Shown: positions 8,170 through 16,713 of the stretch, piece by piece
Numbering within the stretch: position 1 is the stretch's first letter
How the letters are laid out: the number at the start of each line of letters is the position of its first letter
Assembly (NCBI GenBank): GCA_020053595.1
Contig: JAGVMV010000048.1
Span: 1-64,000 of the forward strand
Length of the DNA stretch: 64,000 bases
Source: Thermoleophilia bacterium
Lineage (GTDB): Bacteria > Actinomycetota > Thermoleophilia > BMS3ABIN01
Direction: 5' to 3'
Notes under the pieces: model-generated
What the model saw: only the letters and a program-made list of their open reading frames with translations
Databases searched by the model: none
What the model was told of the DNA's origin: nothing
Position numbers and translations under genes: made by a program

Positions 8170-10044
8170 TTACCCGCCCGTTGCCGGCGCTGGTGGCTGC
8201 GGGAAGATAGCCTCGAGCACCCGGCGGGCGGTCGGCGCGGCCACGGAACCGCCGCCACCGCCCTGCTCGATCAGTATGATGACGACTACCTGGGGGTTGT
8301 TGCTCGGCGCGTATGCCGCATACCAGGCGTAATCAGCCTTGCCGGAAACCTGGGCCGTGCCGGTCTTGCCCGACACCGGCGTGTTGAAACCGACCCAGGT
8401 GTCGCCAACGGTGGTTCCCGGAGCAGTCGCGCCCGCCAGCCCCTCCTGTATCGCCCGCAGATTGTCGCTGCTGATCGGCAGCTGCATGGCATCCTCAGGC
8501 TGCAGGCTGGCGGAGGCCTTGCCCGTGACCTGGTCCTCGACCCGCAGGCCGACGTGAGGCTTGACCTGCCTGCCGCCGTTGGCGATCGTCGAATAGACCG
8601 ACGCCATCTGCAACGGCGTCGTCAGGATGTCGCCCTGACCGATGGAAAAATTGATGCTGTTACCCGGCATCCACATCTTGTCGACCTCGGTCTCCCCCAC
8701 CCGCGCCTTCCATTCCGGATCGGGAATGCGGCCGACCTCTTCTCCCGGCAGGTCGATACCGGTCTCCCTCCCCAGGCCCAGTTGCCGGGCCCAGTTCTGC
8801 ATTCCCAGGCTGTTAGCCTTGTAGAAGCGATATCCCACATTATAAAAATAGGTGTCGCAGGACATGACGATGGCTTTCTTCAGGTCGACGTCCCCGTGCG
8901 TACCCCAGCACTTGAACGGCTGCGACAGCACGTCCCAGACGCCGGTGCAGGTAAAATCAGAAAGCTGGCTGATAATGCCGTCCTGCAGGCCTGCCAGGGC
9001 GGTTATGACCTTGAAAGTGGAACCGGGCGGGTACTGGCCCGACATGGCGCGGTTGAGCAGCGGGTCGTTGGCGCCCTCCTGCGTCAGCTGCTGATAGGCG
9101 GCATCGCTCATCCCGCCAACCCAGACCTTGGGGTCGTAGGTGGGAACGCTCGCCATGGCCAGCACCTCCCCGGTCTGGGGATTCATGACCACTGCGGCGG
9201 CGGCGTTGGCCGGATATTTTTTCTGGTGAGCCAGGTCGATACCCCAGCCCAGGGCTTCCTCGGTCGCCTTCTGTAAGTTCGAGTCGATGGTCAACACGAC
9301 ATTGTTGCCAGGCTGAGGCTTGATCGAGCTGACATCGCTCTTGGGCCGCCCCTCCGCGTCCACCTCGACCTCGCGTCCGCCGTCGATACCCTTCAGGTAC
9401 TTGTCGAACTGGAACTCGACGCCGTTCTTGCCGATCTCGTCTCCCGCCTTGTAGCCTTCATAACGCGGTTCGGCCAGTTCCTGCTCGTCGATCTGACCCA
9501 CATGCCCGAGCACATGCGCCGCCTCGGTGCCGTTAGGATAGTCGCGCAACGGGAATTTCTTGATGTCGACGCCGGGGAAATACAGCGGTATGCGCTCGAT
9601 GAGGAAACTCTTCATCTCCGGCGTGATGTCCTTCTTGATCACCACCGAACGGTAGGTGTCCTCCTTGTGCAGCTCCAGCTGCCGGTTGATCTCCTCGATG
9701 GGGACGCCGATGATCTGGCTCAGTTCGGCCAGCTCCTGCTCCGGGTTCTTCAACGCCGGCGGAAAGACGGTCACGGCCAGGCCGGCGCGGTTCTCCACCA
9801 GTGGCACCTTGTTGCGGTCGTAGATGATTCCCCGGGGGGCTTCCTCGAGAATGAAGCGGGTTCTGTTGTCCTCGGCCATGGCCACGTACTGGTCGCCGGA
9901 AAGTATCTGCAGAAACCAGATACGGAAGATCAGGACGGCGAATAGCAGCACGGCCATACCGCCGATGATGCCCGCCCTGAGGGCGATGGAAGGTGGCTGC
10001 CGGTCGTTTTTCCTGCGAGGTTTACTGCTCAGAAAAGAGACCAT
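8170..10044 (-). CDS. mrdA: Penicillin-binding protein 2 (elongasome transpeptidase)
   Basis: This is 624 residues from ATG 10044 (a GTG at 10059 is possible; neither has a strong ribosome site). It has an N-terminal membrane anchor (GGMAVLLFAVLIFRIWFLQIL), a PBP dimerisation region, and a transpeptidase domain with YPPGSTFK (SxxK serine), SCDTYFYN (SxN-like) and SGKTGTAQ (KTG). It cross-links peptidoglycan during cell elongation with RodA and MreBCD. The start overlaps the mreD stop, consistent with one operon. The C-terminus ends in a short Pro/Ala/Gly tail. Confidence 0.95.
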   Translation of the reverse strand: MVSFLSSKPRRKNDRQPPSIALRAGIIGGMAVLLFAVLIFRIWFLQILSGDQYVAMAEDNRTRFILEEAPRGIIYDRNKVPLVENRAGLAVTVFPPALKNPEQELAELSQIIGVPIEEINRQLELHKEDTYRSVVIKKDITPEMKSFLIERIPLYFPGVDIKKFPLRDYPNGTEAAHVLGHVGQIDEQELAEPRYEGYKAGDEIGKNGVEFQFDKYLKGIDGGREVEVDAEGRPKSDVSSIKPQPGNNVVLTIDSNLQKATEEALGWGIDLAHQKKYPANAAAAVVMNPQTGEVLAMASVPTYDPKVWVGGMSDAAYQQLTQEGANDPLLNRAMSGQYPPGSTFKVITALAGLQDGIISQLSDFTCTGVWDVLSQPFKCWGTHGDVDLKKAIVMSCDTYFYNVGYRFYKANSLGMQNWARQLGLGRETGIDLPGEEVGRIPDPEWKARVGETEVDKMWMPGNSINFSIGQGDILTTPLQMASVYSTIANGGRQVKPHVGLRVEDQVTGKASASLQPEDAMQLPISSDNLRAIQEGLAGATAPGTTVGDTWVGFNTPVSGKTGTAQVSGKADYAWYAAYAPSNNPQVVVIILIEQGGGGGSVAAPTARRVLEAIFPQPPAPATGG

Positions 10045-10612
10045 GTCGCTTCTCACCACCCAGCCATGATCGGCTGACCACGAAGACGGGCGCGGCCAGC
10101 AGCCCGTTCAGTACGGCAGTCGGCAAGACAATCCTGAGAAGGATGAAGTCCACCGAGGCCTCGACGCCGAGCAGGAACATGGTCATGGCGTTGAGAACCT
10201 GGACCACGATCGTGCAGGCAAACACGGTAAAAACCGGAGGGAACCAGGATGCCGGATCCACGTTTTCCGCGTAACGCCCGCTGAAATAACCGGCGAGGGT
10301 GAACAGGAATGAAGAGATGCCCATGGTCTGAAAGAGAGCGATGTCGATAAGCAGCCCGGTGGCAAAGCCTACCGTGGCGCCCCAGACCGGTCCGCGCATC
10401 ATCGCCAGACAGATGACCATCACCATGGCCACATCCGGCTTCGCGCCCAGCACCGTGAGATAGGGCGCGAGGGAGGTCTGTATGACCACCGAAAAGATAA
10501 TCAGCAGAAAGACCTTCAACGGGAAGAGGCTGCTTTCCTGCGAGGCGGGAGCGGCTGCTTCGCTGTTGTGGGAAAGGACTTTCAAACCTTTTTTTGAGGA
10601 CCGCAGTAGCAT
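10022..10612 (-). CDS. mreD: Rod shape-determining protein MreD
   Basis: The 196-residue membrane protein has about five hydrophobic segments after a polar 30-residue N-terminus. It has the MreD pattern TSLAPYLTVLGAKPDVAMVMVICLAMMRGPVWGATVGFATGLLID. It links MreC to the PBP2-RodA synthase. It lies one base from mreC and overlaps the pbp2 start. Low sequence conservation is normal for MreD, so position supports the call as much as sequence does. Confidence 0.92.
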   Translation of the reverse strand: MLLRSSKKGLKVLSHNSEAAAPASQESSLFPLKVFLLIIFSVVIQTSLAPYLTVLGAKPDVAMVMVICLAMMRGPVWGATVGFATGLLIDIALFQTMGISSFLFTLAGYFSGRYAENVDPASWFPPVFTVFACTIVVQVLNAMTMFLLGVEASVDFILLRIVLPTAVLNGLLAAPVFVVSRSWLGGEKRHGLFSEQ

Positions 10613-10613
10613 G

Positions 10614-11486
10614 CTAGCGCTCCTTCTCGTTCACCAGCGGCAACTGGTCGGCGCCAGGCGGCGGGATCAGCACGCTGACTTCCTCCAGGCGGCCAAAATC
10701 CACGAATGGCGTTATGGAAACACTCTTGAAATATTCGATCTCCTGGTCGGCGGTCTCATCGACCACACCGATCTGGATGCCCTTGACGAAAAGTTTGCCG
10801 ATGCCGGATGTCACCACGATGTCGTTCTTCTGCACCTTCTGATTCTTGTCGACGAAGTCCATTTCCAGGAGACCGTTGATGCTGCCCAGCACGGTGCCGG
10901 TGGCTGTGCCGCTTTGCAGCTTGCCCTCGACATGGCTGTTCTGGTCGATGATCAGCAGTACCTGCGCCGAGTTTGTGGTCACCGCGGAAATCTGCCCCAC
11001 CAGCCCCTGGCCGCTGACCACGGTCTGGCCCAGCTGAATACCGGCGTCGGTGCCCCGATTGATGGTAATGGTAGCGTTCCAGGCGGATGCCGAACGGCCG
11101 ATGACGCGCGAAGTCACGAATTTGTAATCCTGGGGAAAGCTGGGCTGGTTGACAAACCCAAGCATTTCCCGCAAGCGCTTGTTCTCTTCGGCCTGCTCGC
11201 GCAGGGAGACGACCTCGGTGCGCAGGCGATCCGACTCTTCCTGCAGCCGTTCGTTCTCGCTCTGTGCCGAGAGCAGTCCGGTTACCCAGTGATAGGCGCT
11301 ACGGAAGGGATCCAGAGCCGTGGAGATGCCGGATTCGACCGGCGAGATGACCCGGAGACCGCCGCGCTGGGTGGAATGCAGCACACCGCCCGTGGGTTCA
11401 CGGAAGTACCAGGTAAGCATTGCCATGGATACCAGCAGCAGAACTGCCAGCACCGCTTGACGTTTGACTACAGTCTTGCGGGCCAA
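10614..11486 (-). CDS. mreC: Rod shape-determining protein MreC
   Basis: The 290-residue protein has an N-terminal transmembrane anchor (AVLAVLLLVSMAMLTWYF), a heptad-rich coiled coil (SENERLQEESDRLRTEVVSLREQAEENKRLREML) and the two beta-barrel domains of MreC (VIGRSASAWNATITINRG; VVTSGIGKLFVKGIQIG). MreC activates PBP2-RodA. It lies 22 bases downstream of mreB. Confidence 0.96.
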   Translation of the reverse strand: MARKTVVKRQAVLAVLLLVSMAMLTWYFREPTGGVLHSTQRGGLRVISPVESGISTALDPFRSAYHWVTGLLSAQSENERLQEESDRLRTEVVSLREQAEENKRLREMLGFVNQPSFPQDYKFVTSRVIGRSASAWNATITINRGTDAGIQLGQTVVSGQGLVGQISAVTTNSAQVLLIIDQNSHVEGKLQSGTATGTVLGSINGLLEMDFVDKNQKVQKNDIVVTSGIGKLFVKGIQIGVVDETADQEIEYFKSVSITPFVDFGRLEEVSVLIPPPGADQLPLVNEKER

Positions 11487-11508
11487 GGTGGGACCTTACA
11501 GTTCGAGC

Positions 11509-12579
11509 TTAGAATCGTCTCTTCGACTTCGCATGGCGGGAGGTCTTGTGCAGCGCCTCGAACTCCTCCAGCGAGCGCCCGGAACCGACCGCCACGCAGG
11601 TGAGCGGTGACTCGGCCAAGTGGATCGGCATTCCGGTCTCCTCCCGCAGCCGCTCGGGCAGGCCCTGCAGCAGCGCGCCGCCGCCCGCCAGCATGACGCC
11701 CCGGTCCATGATGTCACTGGCGAGTTCCGGAGGCGTCTTGTCGAGCGTGGTCCTGAGGGCGTCGATGATCGCCGCGACCGGCTCGGCCAGAGCATCCCGA
11801 ATCTCTTCCGAAGTCAGAACAATTGTTTTGGGCAGGCCGGTGACGAGGTCGCGGCCCCGGATCTCGGCCTGTTCTTCTTCCTTCAGGGGAAAAGCCGAGC
11901 CGATCTCCAGCTTCAGCTCCTCCGCCGTCTGGCTTCCGATCATCAGCTTGTACTCTTTCTTGACGTAGGCCATGATCGCCTCGTCCATTTCGTCGCCGCC
12001 GACACGGATCGACTGGGAGGTAACGATACCGCCCAGGGAGATTACGGCGACCTCGCTGGTGCCGCCACCGATGTCGACGATCATGTTGCCGGTCGGTTCG
12101 CTGACGGGCAACCCGGCGCCGATGGCCGCGGCCATCGGCTCCTCGATCAGGTAGCATAAACGCGCGCCCGCCGAAAGCGTTGCCTCCTCGACGGCGCGCT
12201 TCTCGACGCCGGTGACGCCCGAGGGCACGCAGACGACTACGCGCGGATGGGCCCAGCGGTTCTGGTGGACTTTCTGGATGAAGTGGCGAAGCATCTGCTC
12301 GGTCACGTCGAAATCGGCGATGACGCCGTCCTTGAGCGGACGGATGGCGCTGATGGTGCCGGGCGTCCTGCCCAGCATGCGCTTGGCCTCGGCGCCGACC
12401 GCGTGAACCTCGCCGGTCCGCTGGTCGATGGCGACAACCGAAGGCTCACTCAGGACAATACCGCGGCCCCGTACATAGACGAGGGTATTGGCGGTGCCCA
12501 GGTCGACCGCCATGTCGCGTCCGCCAAAACCGGAAAAATACTTCAGGAATCCTATGAGGTTCTCCTTTCGGAAATACAT
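11509..12579 (-). CDS. mreB: Actin-like cell shape protein MreB
   Basis: The 356-residue actin fold has [17 protein letters not shown] (phosphate 1), [16 protein letters not shown] (phosphate 2) and [20 protein letters not shown] (adenosine loop). MreB filaments orient wall synthesis along the cell. The ATG at 12579 has no clear ribosome site, whereas AAGGAG lies six bases before an in-frame ATA (codon 9). A start there would give [21 protein letters not shown], closer to usual MreB N-termini. It is the first gene of the shape operon. Confidence 0.96.
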   Translation of the reverse strand: MYFRKENLIGFLKYFSGFGGRDMAVDLGTANTLVYVRGRGIVLSEPSVVAIDQRTGEVHAVGAEAKRMLGRTPGTISAIRPLKDGVIADFDVTEQMLRHFIQKVHQNRWAHPRVVVCVPSGVTGVEKRAVEEATLSAGARLCYLIEEPMAAAIGAGLPVSEPTGNMIVDIGGGTSEVAVISLGGIVTSQSIRVGGDEMDEAIMAYVKKEYKLMIGSQTAEELKLEIGSAFPLKEEEQAEIRGRDLVTGLPKTIVLTSEEIRDALAEPVAAIIDALRTTLDKTPPELASDIMDRGVMLAGGGALLQGLPERLREETGMPIHLAESPLTCVAVGSGRSLEEFEALHKTSRHAKSKRRF

Positions 12580-12882
12580 CCGCGCCCGGTCCAGCCGGGT
12601 CGCGTCAGTCTCCTATGGTAACAAAGAGGGGGCGTTATTCCCTAACGCCGGAACGCCGTAAATCGGCGCGGCGCTCAATGCAGGCACCCCCTGATACCCT
12701 TGATTTGCAGCAATAACCAGGCTCCCATGGGAGCACGATATTATATAACAATCAGGGCGGAGGGCAAAACAATGTGGACCCAAACCTTCAAGTATGGATT
12801 TAGTGTTATCTCGATTACTGAAGGTGTCCTTGAGGTTTTACGGGTAAGTGAACGTGGTCCCGCGTTTGGCTAATGCTATTTT
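12580..12882. other. 303-base region between maf and mreB
   Basis: No known RNA is recognised. It holds the mreB leader (minus strand), an inverted stretch GCTCCCATGGGAGC at 12721-12734, and a possible small plus-strand reading frame listed separately. Confidence 0.5.
12772..12873 (+). CDS. Possible small ORF, 33 residues
   Basis: ATG at 12772 is preceded by GGAGG at a spacing of 8-9 bases and an AT-rich stretch with TATATAA further up. The frame encodes MWTQTFKYGFSVISITEG and continues to a stop at 12873. No family is recognised. It opposes the flanking genes and lies in the mreB upstream region, so it could be a leader-type peptide or a chance frame. Confidence 0.3.
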   Translation: MWTQTFKYGFSVISITEGVLEVLRVSERGPAFG

Positions 12883-13524
12883 CTAGGGATGTATCGGAGA
12901 GCCACCGCGCCTCGTAATCCGCGCTGCCCAGCCGGGGGGAGGCCAGTAGCCTTTCTGCCGCAGCATGCCTGCCAGCAACGGCACCGGCAACCCGACCACG
13001 TTGGTGTAATCGCCGCGGATCTCTTCAACGAACGCCGAGGCCCGTCCCTGAATGGCGTAGGCGCCGGCCCGGCCGCGCCATTCGCCGCTTTGAATATATA
13101 GTTCGACTTCGCTCTCGGGAATCCGGCAAAAACGTACTTCGGTCACGGCGTGAGACGTCTCTTCCTGCCTCTCCCCCGGGCCGCCGCCAGCCCAGAGCAA
13201 TGTCAGGCCAGAGTAGACCATATGGGTCTTTCCCGACATGCGGTTGATCAAATCGAAGGCCTCTTCTTCATTTTTCGCTTTCCCCGTTATTTGACCATGT
13301 ATTACTACCATGGTATCGACGCCAAGAATCGGCCTGTCGGCGGGAAGTGGTTCAACCTGGGATAGAATCGAATAGGCCTTGCCCCGGCTGTGCCGTTCCA
13401 CCAGCTCGGCGGGCAACAGCCCGGCCAAATCTTCTTCGGAATAATCGGGGAGGACTACCTCGAAGTCCAGGCCAAGCGATTCAAGGAGGCCCTTACGCTG
13501 GGGTGACTTGGAGGCAAGATACAT
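12883..13524 (-). CDS. maf: Maf family nucleotide pyrophosphatase
   Basis: The 213-residue protein has the Maf signature SKSPQRKGLLESLGL at the N-terminus, ILGVDTMVVI in the middle and GRAGAYAIQGRAS plus GDYTNVVGLPV later. These proteins hydrolyse non-canonical nucleoside triphosphates and are linked to septation control. The ATG has no ribosome site; TATAAC lies four bases upstream, so a very short leader is possible. The C-terminus is about 15 residues longer than usual. Confidence 0.93.
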   Translation of the reverse strand: MYLASKSPQRKGLLESLGLDFEVVLPDYSEEDLAGLLPAELVERHSRGKAYSILSQVEPLPADRPILGVDTMVVIHGQITGKAKNEEEAFDLINRMSGKTHMVYSGLTLLWAGGGPGERQEETSHAVTEVRFCRIPESEVELYIQSGEWRGRAGAYAIQGRASAFVEEIRGDYTNVVGLPVPLLAGMLRQKGYWPPPGWAARITRRGGSPIHP

Positions 13525-13604
13525 CAGAGTTATAGCGAAGCCATATTTACCGGTGTTTCCTGGTTTGCCGGTACCTGTAAAGCATGGGAATCAACGGCCC
13601 GGGA

Positions 13605-14018
13605 TTAGACTAATTCGCTTTCACTGAAATAAAGCGCGATCTCCCGTTCGGCGCTTTCAGGGCCATCCGAGCCATGGACGATATTGGCCTCTATGTCCAG
13701 CCCGTAGTCACCGCGGATTGTCCCGGGATCGGCCGCCAGGGGATTGGTGACTCCCATCATCTTGCGGATGACCGAGATAGCCTCGGGACCCTCGAGTACA
13801 AATGCCGCCACGGGGCCGGAAGTGATCGAGCTTACCAGGTCACTGAAAAAATCCTTCTCGCGGTGCTCGGCGTAATGTTCCGATGCCAGCTCCCGGTCCA
13901 CCTGGAGAAACTTCATGGCCCTGATACGGAAACCCCGGCGCTCGAAACGGGCCAGAACCTCGCCGACCAGGCCACCGGCAACGGCGCCCGGTTTGACCAG
14001 CACAAAAGTACGCTCCAA
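13605..14018 (-). CDS. ndk: Nucleoside diphosphate kinase
   Basis: This is 137 residues, the family norm, when started at TTG 14018, which has GGGAGG four bases before and gives the canonical [13 protein letters not shown]. Active-site histidine lies in [20 protein letters not shown]. Substrate residues are in [22 protein letters not shown] and [15 protein letters not shown]. One oddity is VKPGAV where most enzymes have IKPDGV or IKPDAV; the catalytic-site lysine is kept. It balances NTP pools. Confidence 0.96.
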   Translation of the reverse strand: MERTFVLVKPGAVAGGLVGEVLARFERRGFRIRAMKFLQVDRELASEHYAEHREKDFFSDLVSSITSGPVAAFVLEGPEAISVIRKMMGVTNPLAADPGTIRGDYGLDIEANIVHGSDGPESAEREIALYFSESELV

Positions 14019-14112
14019 TTTTCCTCCCAAAAAAAGTTCCCGGTTTTTCTTAAAATGGCTCCCGGCTTATATTCCAGGAACCATTAACAGGGAACCAGGA
14101 ACCACTGTTTGC

Positions 14113-14652
14113 TCAGGCGAAGAGTTCGTCTTCTTCCGCAACCACCGGCTTGGCTGACCTTTTCGGACTCGCGGCATCCGTCGCGCAGTAAGGGCATACC
14201 TTCCAGGATGGGTCCAGGGGCCGGGCGCAGGCGGTACAGGCGACCTTCAGCTCCCGCCGGCATTTGGGACAGACGAGGTACTCATCCCGCACGGCCGTGC
14301 GGCAGGCCGGGCAGCGATTGGCGCCGCCCACGAGCTCCTGCTCACGGGCCCTGATTTCCAGATCCCGCTCAAGGACGTCCTCGAGATACTCCGGCGGCCG
14401 CAGGATTACATAAAACAGGGTGCCCACATAGGGAAAAATCAGTGAAGTCGCGACGGCCACGCCGATCATCAGCGGGTCAGTGATCCGCCGCTTCGCGTCC
14501 TTGTAGGTCCAGAAAGCCAGAGCCAGCCACATGGCGACCAGCAATGCCTTGGCCATCATGGTGGTGAATTTCCACCATGGCGAATCGAAAAAACTTGCGG
14601 CGCCCTCGGCGGCGTCCGCCTGTAAAATCAGGAATCTCACAGCACCCGTCAT
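14113..14652 (-). CDS. Membrane protein with double zinc ribbon
   Basis: The 179-residue product has two hydrophobic segments near the N-terminus (TTMMAKALLVAMWLALAFW; MIGVAVATSLIFPYVGTLFYVIL). A cytoplasmic part follows with four CxxC pairs in two zinc ribbons: CPACRTAV/CPKCRREL and CTACARPL/CPYC. Tandem ribbons of this type occur in many bacterial regulatory or scaffold membrane proteins; no specific function can be assigned. It starts 8 bases after folC ends and is probably co-transcribed with it. Confidence 0.75.
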   Translation of the reverse strand: MTGAVRFLILQADAAEGAASFFDSPWWKFTTMMAKALLVAMWLALAFWTYKDAKRRITDPLMIGVAVATSLIFPYVGTLFYVILRPPEYLEDVLERDLEIRAREQELVGGANRCPACRTAVRDEYLVCPKCRRELKVACTACARPLDPSWKVCPYCATDAASPKRSAKPVVAEEDELFA

Positions 14653-14659
14653 TTCTTGC

Positions 14660-16711
14660 TCACGCCATCCGCTTTTTGATATCCGCGAGCAGGTAGAGCG
14701 AACCGGTTACCAGGATAACGTCTCGCGTCGAAGCCAGCTTGAAGGCACTTTCCAGAGCCGACTGGTTTTCGCGGGCGACGAAGGTCTGGACATGACTCTC
14801 CTCCACCACGGGAAGTTTTGACAGCTCCTGCGCGGATGTGCAGCGTGGATTGGAGTTCTCAGTGACGAATAAGATATCACAAAATTCGAGAAGTCGCCCG
14901 AGCATCGCCGCCGCGTCCTTGTCCTTGAGGATCGAGACGACGCCGATGATACGCTTTCCGTCCACCAGCACTTGCAGCGAGTCGATCAGCTCGGCGATGC
15001 CGCTGGGGTTATGCGCTCCGTCCAGTATGACCAGCGGCTTTTCGGAGATGATCTCCAGCCGGGCTGGAATGGTGATGCGCGGCAGCCCCCGCTTCAGTTT
15101 CTTTTCGTCCAGCTCCTTGCGCAGAAAAAGCTCCGCCGCCTGAAGGGCCACGGTGCAGTTGGTTCGCTGGTACTGGCCAAAAAGGGTTAACTGCAGATCT
15201 TCGTAGGTGTTTTTTTCGGTGAGGACGTCGAACTTGTCGCCACCGCCTCTGAGCAGTGTGAAGTCATCACCGTAGATGCGGGTTTTCGCCTTCTTCGCCT
15301 TGCAGATCTTCAGAGCTTCCCGCAGCGCCTCCTCAGACATGGAGCCCAGTACGACATTGCCCTTCTCAGGGATGACCGCCGCTTTTTCCTTGAGGATGGC
15401 GGGAATGGTCTTGCCCAGCAGATCGGTATGCTCCAACTCCACGTTGGTCAGCACCTGGACCTTGGAGTCAATGACGTTGGTGGCGTCGTAACGGCCACCG
15501 AGGCCCGCTTCGATCACCGCGACATCCACTTTCTGCTGATGGAAATAAAGAAATGCGGCGGCGGTCAGAATCTCAAACTGGGTGAGCGGACCGCTGCTGC
15601 GCGAACGTTTGTTGACCTCTTCCGCCTTTTTTCGAACATCAAAAATCAGTTTGTCAAAACGCGGCTCGGGAATATCCTTGCTGTTTATTTGAAAACGTTC
15701 CGTGAAGGAGACCAGGTGCGGTGAAAGGTATGCTCCTGCCTTGAGCCCCTGGGAAGCCAGTATCGCCGAAAGCATGCGGGCCGTGGAGGACTTGCCGTTA
15801 GTGCCCACTACATGGATGCTCTTGATCTTTTTCTGGGGATTACCCAGCGCCGCCAGCAGCTTGGTGATGCGTGCCAGCCCCAGCTTCATCCCCAGCCGAT
15901 CGAGATCCTCCAAATATTTCAGGATTTCGGAGTGTGGTACCGGTGGAGCTTTGGGAGCAGGTTTTGCTTTCGGCGGCACCGGTTTGGCCGGCGCTGCTTT
16001 TTCTTTGGCCTTCGCTGAAGCCTTCGCTGAAGCCTTCGCCGCAGCCTTTACCGCAGCCTTTACCGCAGCTTTCGTCGCCAGCGTCTTCGCCGTGGACTTT
16101 GCCGGAGCCTTCGTAGTCGTTCTGGCTTGGGCTTTCGGTTTAGCGGTCGCTTTCGGCTTGGCGGATGCTTTCGCCTTCGGCGCTTTTACCGGCCTGGTCG
16201 GCGCTTTCGGTTTGGCTGCAACCGGCGTTTTCGCCAAAGCCTTTCCCTTTACCGCCCCTTTTGCGGCCTTGGCCGGCGCCTTGGCTTTGGCAACACCCTT
16301 TGCGGCCTTGGCCGGCGCCTTGGCTTTGGCAACACCCTTTGCGGCCTTGGCCGGCGCCTTGGCTTTGGCGGTTATTTTTTTCCCGACCGGCGCTTTAATC
16401 GAGGGCCTTGCCTTTGCTGAAGCTTTTTTAACCGCTGGCTTCTTCGCTTTCGCGGCGGCTTTGGGACTAGCCTTGGCCGTGGACCTGGCGGCGATTTTAG
16501 GCTTCGCGGCAGCCTTATTCTTTGCAACTGCTTTCATTTTCGCGGCTGCTTTTGGCTTCGCCCTGGTTTTTTGCTTCGCGGCCGCCTTGGTTCTGCCTTT
16601 TGCAGAAGCCGCTTTCGATCTGGCTACACTTTTCGCACCAGATTTACCGGCGGCCCTGGCTTTGGCCGGTGCTGATGCTTTGGTTTTGTCTTTTTTAACT
16701 TTGGTTCCCAC
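14660..16711 (-). CDS. folC: Folylpolyglutamate/dihydrofolate synthase with histone H1-like N-terminal extension
   Basis: Residues from about 259 to 683 are a complete FolC. They contain HVVGTNGKSST (P loop), LSPHLVSFTERFQIN, IEAGLGGRYDATNV and ILDGAHNPSG. The enzyme adds glutamate to folates (and in bifunctional forms makes dihydrofolate). The first ~258 residues are almost only Lys, Ala, Pro, Ser, Thr and Gly, with AKAAKGVAKAKAP blocks like histone H1 or AlgP tails; FolC is normally about 430 residues. The frame is open and continuous through the extension, and its codon repeats are 39 bases long. It lies 2 bases after the valS stop. It could start at an internal codon, but none close to the FolC domain is obviously preferred. 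Confidence 0.92.
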   Translation of the reverse strand: MGTKVKKDKTKASAPAKARAAGKSGAKSVARSKAASAKGRTKAAAKQKTRAKPKAAAKMKAVAKNKAAAKPKIAARSTAKASPKAAAKAKKPAVKKASAKARPSIKAPVGKKITAKAKAPAKAAKGVAKAKAPAKAAKGVAKAKAPAKAAKGAVKGKALAKTPVAAKPKAPTRPVKAPKAKASAKPKATAKPKAQARTTTKAPAKSTAKTLATKAAVKAAVKAAAKASAKASAKAKEKAAPAKPVPPKAKPAPKAPPVPHSEILKYLEDLDRLGMKLGLARITKLLAALGNPQKKIKSIHVVGTNGKSSTARMLSAILASQGLKAGAYLSPHLVSFTERFQINSKDIPEPRFDKLIFDVRKKAEEVNKRSRSSGPLTQFEILTAAAFLYFHQQKVDVAVIEAGLGGRYDATNVIDSKVQVLTNVELEHTDLLGKTIPAILKEKAAVIPEKGNVVLGSMSEEALREALKICKAKKAKTRIYGDDFTLLRGGGDKFDVLTEKNTYEDLQLTLFGQYQRTNCTVALQAAELFLRKELDEKKLKRGLPRITIPARLEIISEKPLVILDGAHNPSGIAELIDSLQVLVDGKRIIGVVSILKDKDAAAMLGRLLEFCDILFVTENSNPRCTSAQELSKLPVVEESHVQTFVARENQSALESAFKLASTRDVILVTGSLYLLADIKKRMA
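16263..16369 (-). repeat. 39-base tandem repeats inside the folC extension
   Basis: Two full units (16263-16301 and 16302-16340) and most of a third begin GCGGCCTTGGCCGGCGCC and are identical over their shared length. Each encodes 13 residues of the AKAAKGVAKAKAP type on the minus strand. Such repeats can change in number by slippage. Confidence 0.9.
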
Positions 16712-16713
16712 CC

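Noticed and set aside
8137-9276. 379-codon plus-strand frame opposite pbp2
   Set aside because: Antisense to a complete penicillin-binding protein with all active-site motifs; no domain is recognisable in the opposite frame.
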